A stretch of 64,000 bases of DNA from Nocardia arthritidis NBRC 100137. Its GTDB lineage: Bacteria > Actinomycetota > Actinomycetes > Mycobacteriales > Mycobacteriaceae. Both the position numbers and the translations under genes were made by a program. Positions 61,034 to 64,000 of this stretch are shown here, piece after piece; positions within the stretch are counted from its first letter, which is position 1; every line of letters begins with the position of its first letter. The notes under the pieces are model-generated. The model was not told where the DNA came from, ran no database searches, and saw only the letters and a list, made by a program, of their open reading frames with translations. The stretch is from positions 248,001 to 312,000 of the forward strand of contig NZ_BDBB01000001.1 of NCBI RefSeq assembly GCF_001612765.1, written 5' to 3'.

Positions 61034-61190
61034 GAGCGACTGGGAGACAGTATCACGGCCTCACGCCGGATACGAAATCGCCATTTCAGAGGCCTGACCG
61101 GGGGGCTGGACAGGTCCGGGAACCCGGGGCCGTCGCCAAGAGTTACAGGTGTGGACGATCGTGGATATCATGCAATGAACGTGGTCGATT

Positions 61191-61217
61191 AACGACACGC
61201 CATACGCGCGTGTCGTT
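61191..61217 (+). promoter_or_regulatory. Inverted repeat in the fhaA upstream region
   Basis: aacgacacgc (61191-61200) pairs perfectly with gcgtgtcgtt (61208-61217) around a 7-base loop, about 40 bases before the fhaA start. It may be a 5' UTR hairpin or a regulator site. The rest of 61034-61258 shows nothing else I can support. Confidence 0.45.
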
Positions 61218-61258
61218 GTTACGAATCAGGAAGAGACGCGCACCGAAGGGAGGCCTTG

Positions 61259-62665
61259 ATGGGCATCGTTTCGCGATTCGAGCGTCGCCTGCAAGGCGCC
61301 GTCGGTGACGTTTTCGCCCGAGCGTTCGGCGGCAGTGTCGTACCCCAGGAGGTGGAGGCGGCGCTGCAACGCGAGGCCGCCGATCATGTCCAGGACGTGG
61401 GCGGAGGGCATCTGCTGGCACCCAACAGCTATGTGATCACCATCAACTCCTCCGATCACCAGCAGTTGGACGCCGACCACGACCTCACCACCCGCGCGTT
61501 CGCCAAACACCTGCAGGACTACATCCGCGAACAAGGCTGGCAGACCTACGGCGAAGTACACGTGGCGTTCGAGGCATCACCTACGCTGCACACCGGACAG
61601 TTCAGGGCGAGTGGCCGCGTCGATCCCGACGCCGGACACAGAGCCGGCGCGGCTCGCGGCCCCGAATCACCGCCACAACGACCTGCAAACCCGCAACCAG
61701 GAGCTGGCCCCATGACGCAGAACTCAGGCTACGACCCGAGCCGTGAGCCCGCGGAGTCCGATCCACGCAACCGCGGGTACGCTCCACCGCCTGCCGGTCG
61801 CGGCGGTGCGCAGAACGGCGCGTACCGCGACGACTACGGCCGCGGTGGCGCGTACGGGGCGGATTACCAGGCTCCGGACGCACAGCAGGGCTACGGCGAC
61901 TACCAGAACGGCTACGACTACCCCCAGGGTGGCCAGGGCGGTCAGGGCTACGGCCAGCAGGGTTACGGCGAATCCGGCTACGGCCAGCAGGCCGGCTACG
62001 GCGAAGCGGGCTACGGCCAGCAGGGCGGCGGCTACGCCGAACGCGGCTACGGCCAGCAAGGCTACGGCGACCAGGGCTACGGCCAGCAGGGCTACGCCGA
62101 CCAAGCCTATGGCCAGCAGGGCTACAGCGAGGCCGGTTACGGCCAGCAGGGCTACGCCGAGCCGGGCTACGGTCAGCCAGGCTATGGTCAGCCCGGATAC
62201 GGTCAGTCGGGATACACCGACCCGAGCTACGGCGATCAGAGCTACGCCGATCAAGGCGGCTACGCCCAGGACGACCAGGGCGGCTACGGACAGGCGTACT
62301 CGCAGCAACCCGGATACGGCGCGCCGCAGCCTTACGCGGGCGGCCAAGGCTACGGCGCAGCGCCGCAGGCCGGTTCCGGCTATTCGGCGACCCTCCAGCT
62401 GGACGACGGCAGCGGCCGGACTTACCAGCTGCGGGAAGGCAGCAACATCATCGGCCGCGGCCAGGACGCGCACTTCCGCCTGCCCGACACGGGCGTGTCG
62501 CGCAGGCACATAGAGGTGCGCTGGGACGGACAGACCGCGATGTTGTCCGACCTCGGCTCCACCAACGGCACGCTGGTGAACGGCTCGCCCGTGCAGGACT
62601 GGCAGCTCGCCGACGGCGATGTCATCCGTGCCGGGCACTCCGAGATCCTGATCCGTATCGTCTGA
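61259..62665 (+). CDS. fhaA: FHA-domain protein FhaA with DUF3662 N-terminus
   Basis: A 468-residue cytoplasmic scaffold. The DUF3662 domain is residues 1-115 ([20 protein letters not shown]). A Tyr/Gly/Gln-rich repeat linker occupies about 210-372. The FHA phosphothreonine-binding domain is 378-468, with [20 protein letters not shown] and [11 protein letters not shown]. In mycobacteria FhaA binds PknB and phosphorylated MviN at the pole and septum to regulate peptidoglycan synthesis. ATG 61259 follows GGGAGG by 5 bases and excludes the TTG three bases earlier. fhaB and pstP follow on the same strand, as in the mycobacterial pknA/pknB operon. Confidence 0.95.
   Translation: MGIVSRFERRLQGAVGDVFARAFGGSVVPQEVEAALQREAADHVQDVGGGHLLAPNSYVITINSSDHQQLDADHDLTTRAFAKHLQDYIREQGWQTYGEVHVAFEASPTLHTGQFRASGRVDPDAGHRAGAARGPESPPQRPANPQPGAGPMTQNSGYDPSREPAESDPRNRGYAPPPAGRGGAQNGAYRDDYGRGGAYGADYQAPDAQQGYGDYQNGYDYPQGGQGGQGYGQQGYGESGYGQQAGYGEAGYGQQGGGYAERGYGQQGYGDQGYGQQGYADQAYGQQGYSEAGYGQQGYAEPGYGQPGYGQPGYGQSGYTDPSYGDQSYADQGGYAQDDQGGYGQAYSQQPGYGAPQPYAGGQGYGAAPQAGSGYSATLQLDDGSGRTYQLREGSNIIGRGQDAHFRLPDTGVSRRHIEVRWDGQTAMLSDLGSTNGTLVNGSPVQDWQLADGDVIRAGHSEILIRIV
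61885..62376 (+). repeat. Tyr/Gly/Gln-rich tandem repeat of FhaA
   Basis: About 25 copies of a 12-21-base unit encoding variants of QQGYG, including [20 protein letters not shown]. Codons are mostly ggctac with ggttac/ggatac variants; in the protein it forms a low-complexity linker of about 160 residues. Confidence 0.9.
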
Positions 62666-62870
62666 TCCCGTAAGCTCGCGGTGCAGGTCACGACATGGCT
62701 CTCGAGGGATTCGTCGGCCGTATCGTGATCGAACTCGACCGACGGCCCTATGATGCTGCCTACACACGCGCGGCGCCGACACCGGGGCCGGCAAGACCAG
62801 CAGGCTGGTGGGGGTGGTCGAACCGCACCTACGGCACCGACGTACACGGTCGAACAGGAGGTGGAGCGCC

Positions 62871-63338
62871 GTGCAGGGACTGATCCTGCAACTGACCCGT
62901 GCGGGGTTCCTTCTGCTGTTGTGGTTGTTCGTGTGGGCTGTGCTGCGCACGTTGCGCAGCGACATCTACGCGGCATCCGGCATTCGGATTCAGCCCAGGG
63001 CCGCACGCGGTTCCGCGGTGCTGCCTTCCTTCAGCCGGGGCCAGAAGGGCGCCAAATTTCTTGTGGTGACTCAGGGTTCACTCGCCGGCACCCGCATCTC
63101 GCTCGGCACCCAACCGGTGCTGATCGGGCGTGCGGACGACTCCACGCTGGTACTCACCGATGATTACGCCTCGACCAGGCATGCGCGACTGTCTCCGCGT
63201 GGTGACGACTGGTACGTGGAAGACCTCGGCTCGACGAACGGCACCTATCTCGATCGCGCGAAAGTCACCACCGCCGTCCGTGTTCCACTCGGCACGCCTG
63301 TCCGTGTCGGCAAAACAGTGATCGAGCTGCGATCGTGA
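62871..63338 (+). CDS. fhaB: FHA-domain membrane protein FhaB (FipA)
   Basis: A 155-residue protein. One N-terminal membrane helix (GFLLLLWLFVWAVLRTL, residues 12-28), a basic linker, and a C-terminal FHA domain with LIGRADDSTLVLT, ASTRHARLSP and LGSTNGTYLDR. In mycobacteria it interacts with FtsZ/FtsQ and PknA substrates and links cell division to phosphorylation. GTG 62871 is chosen because AGGAGG lies 9-15 bases upstream and gives the membrane helix at the usual distance; the frame further up has no ribosome binding site. Its stop overlaps the pstP start by 4 bases. Confidence 0.92.
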   Translation: MQGLILQLTRAGFLLLLWLFVWAVLRTLRSDIYAASGIRIQPRAARGSAVLPSFSRGQKGAKFLVVTQGSLAGTRISLGTQPVLIGRADDSTLVLTDDYASTRHARLSPRGDDWYVEDLGSTNGTYLDRAKVTTAVRVPLGTPVRVGKTVIELRS

Positions 63339-64000
63339 CACTTGTTCTCCGCTACGCAGCGCGCAGCGACCGTGGTCTCGTCCGAGGCAACAACGAAGAC
63401 TCCGTGTACGCGGGCGCCCGGCTGCTCGCACTCGCCGACGGCATGGGTGGCCATGCCGCGGGAGAAGTCGCGTCCCAGTTGATGATCGCCGCGCTCGCCC
63501 ACCTCGACGACGACGAACCCGGCGACGATCTGCTCGGCAAACTCGACGCGGCGACCCGAGAAGGCAACGCCGCCATCGCCGATCAGGTCGAGGAGGAGCC
63601 CGAGCTCGACGGCATGGGCACCACGCTCACGGCAATCCTGTTCGCGGGCAAGAAACTCGGCCTCGTGCACATCGGCGACTCCCGCGCCTACCTGTTGCGC
63701 GGCGGCGAGCTGGCCCAGATCACCCGGGACGACACATTCGTCCAGTCGCTGGTCGATGAGGGCAGGATCACACCGGAGCAGGCGCACACGCACCCGCAGC
63801 GTTCGCTGATCATGCGCGCGCTCACAGGCAACGAGATCGAGCCGACGCTGATCATGCGCGAATCGCGCGCCGGCGACCGCTACCTGCTGTGCTCCGACGG
63901 TCTCTCGGACGTGGTCAGCGACGAGACCATCGCGAACACGATGCGCGAGGGCACCACCGACGAGTGCGCCGACCGGCTCATCGAGCTGGCGTTGCGCAGC
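63335..64000 (+). CDS. pstP: Serine/threonine phosphatase PstP, 3' end outside window
   Basis: The first 222 codons of a PP2C-family phosphatase. GTG 63335 overlaps fhaB (GTGA). Visible PPM motifs are RSDRGLVRGNNEDS near residue 9 with the metal-binding Asp of NNED, LADGMGGHAAGEVAS near 35, MGTTLTAIL near 93, VHIGDSRAYLLR near 110, and LLCSDGLSDVVSD near 185. In mycobacteria PstP reverses the kinases PknA and PknB and acts on cell-wall and division proteins. The rest of the catalytic domain, and the expected membrane helix and extracellular domain, lie beyond the window. Confidence 0.93.
   Translation, partial: MTLVLRYAARSDRGLVRGNNEDSVYAGARLLALADGMGGHAAGEVASQLMIAALAHLDDDEPGDDLLGKLDAATREGNAAIADQVEEEPELDGMGTTLTAILFAGKKLGLVHIGDSRAYLLRGGELAQITRDDTFVQSLVDEGRITPEQAHTHPQRSLIMRALTGNEIEPTLIMRESRAGDRYLLCSDGLSDVVSDETIANTMREGTTDECADRLIELALRS

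Noticed and set aside
62695..62883. Small plus-strand frame between fhaA and fhaB
   Set aside because: It overlaps the fhaB start and its ribosome binding site, and has no conserved feature.

Overview
The window looks like a high-GC actinobacterial chromosome, most probably Nocardia or a close relative in the Mycobacteriales. The evidence is the mycobacterial-type neighbours: fhaA-fhaB-pstP beside a tRNA-Leu, gltB-gltD, a secreted AroQ-gamma chorismate mutase, a LysX-type lysyl-tRNA synthetase, and a moxR/DUF58/RDD/SpoIIM cluster resembling the Rv3690-Rv3695 region of M. tuberculosis. The genus is inferred from gene content only.

Layout. 1-4.5 kb: the end of a lysX-like gene, a small membrane protein, a Uma2-type nuclease, a histidine phosphatase, a small secreted protein and a secreted cutinase. 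4.8-11 kb: gltD and gltB on the minus strand (glutamate synthase), with a duplicated gltB tail in the junction and a long leader carrying a GlnR-like box. 11.7-18.4 kb: chorismate mutase, a DUF4407 membrane protein, a membrane adenylate cyclase, and a divergent MFS exporter/TetR pair with two visible operators. 18.4-25.6 kb: the moxR2-like envelope cluster with an adenine/adenosine deaminase inserted. 26.5-32.9 kb: a secreted protein, a methyltransferase, and a tight four-gene minus-strand operon (XRE regulator, aminotransferase, alanine dehydrogenase/transhydrogenase-like enzyme, SDR) that looks like a small uncharacterised metabolic pathway.

34.9-60.6 kb is the accessory core. A 574-residue WXG100-like protein is overlapped by one base with a single uninterrupted ORF of 7483 codons (36591-59042). 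The giant protein begins with an ESX/type VII toxin-like helical module and glycine zippers and then runs through a long Pro-rich linker. After that come, in one chain, about four RsbW-like ATPase folds, six LuxR-type HTH domains, a PP2C phosphatase, two caspase-like modules with identical His-Cys spacing, sigma-region-4-like and GntR-like HTH segments, two zincin-like folds without HExxH, a papain-like toxin module with Cys/His/Asp retained, and a DUF1023-like hydrolase with a lost nucleophile. The C-terminus is an aminoglycoside-phosphotransferase-fold kinase with its catalytic motifs. The next gene (GTG 59188, strong SD) looks like a DUF600/YezG-type immunity protein. I read this as a type VII-secreted polymorphic toxin whose current tip is a kinase and whose body has accumulated older effector and signalling modules. 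This is the most interesting system in the window.

60.6-64 kb returns to core genome: a frameshifted SnoaL-like pseudogene, tRNA-Leu(CAG), fhaA, fhaB and the start of pstP, which is cut by the window end. Domain names come from reading motifs by eye; no database search was possible.
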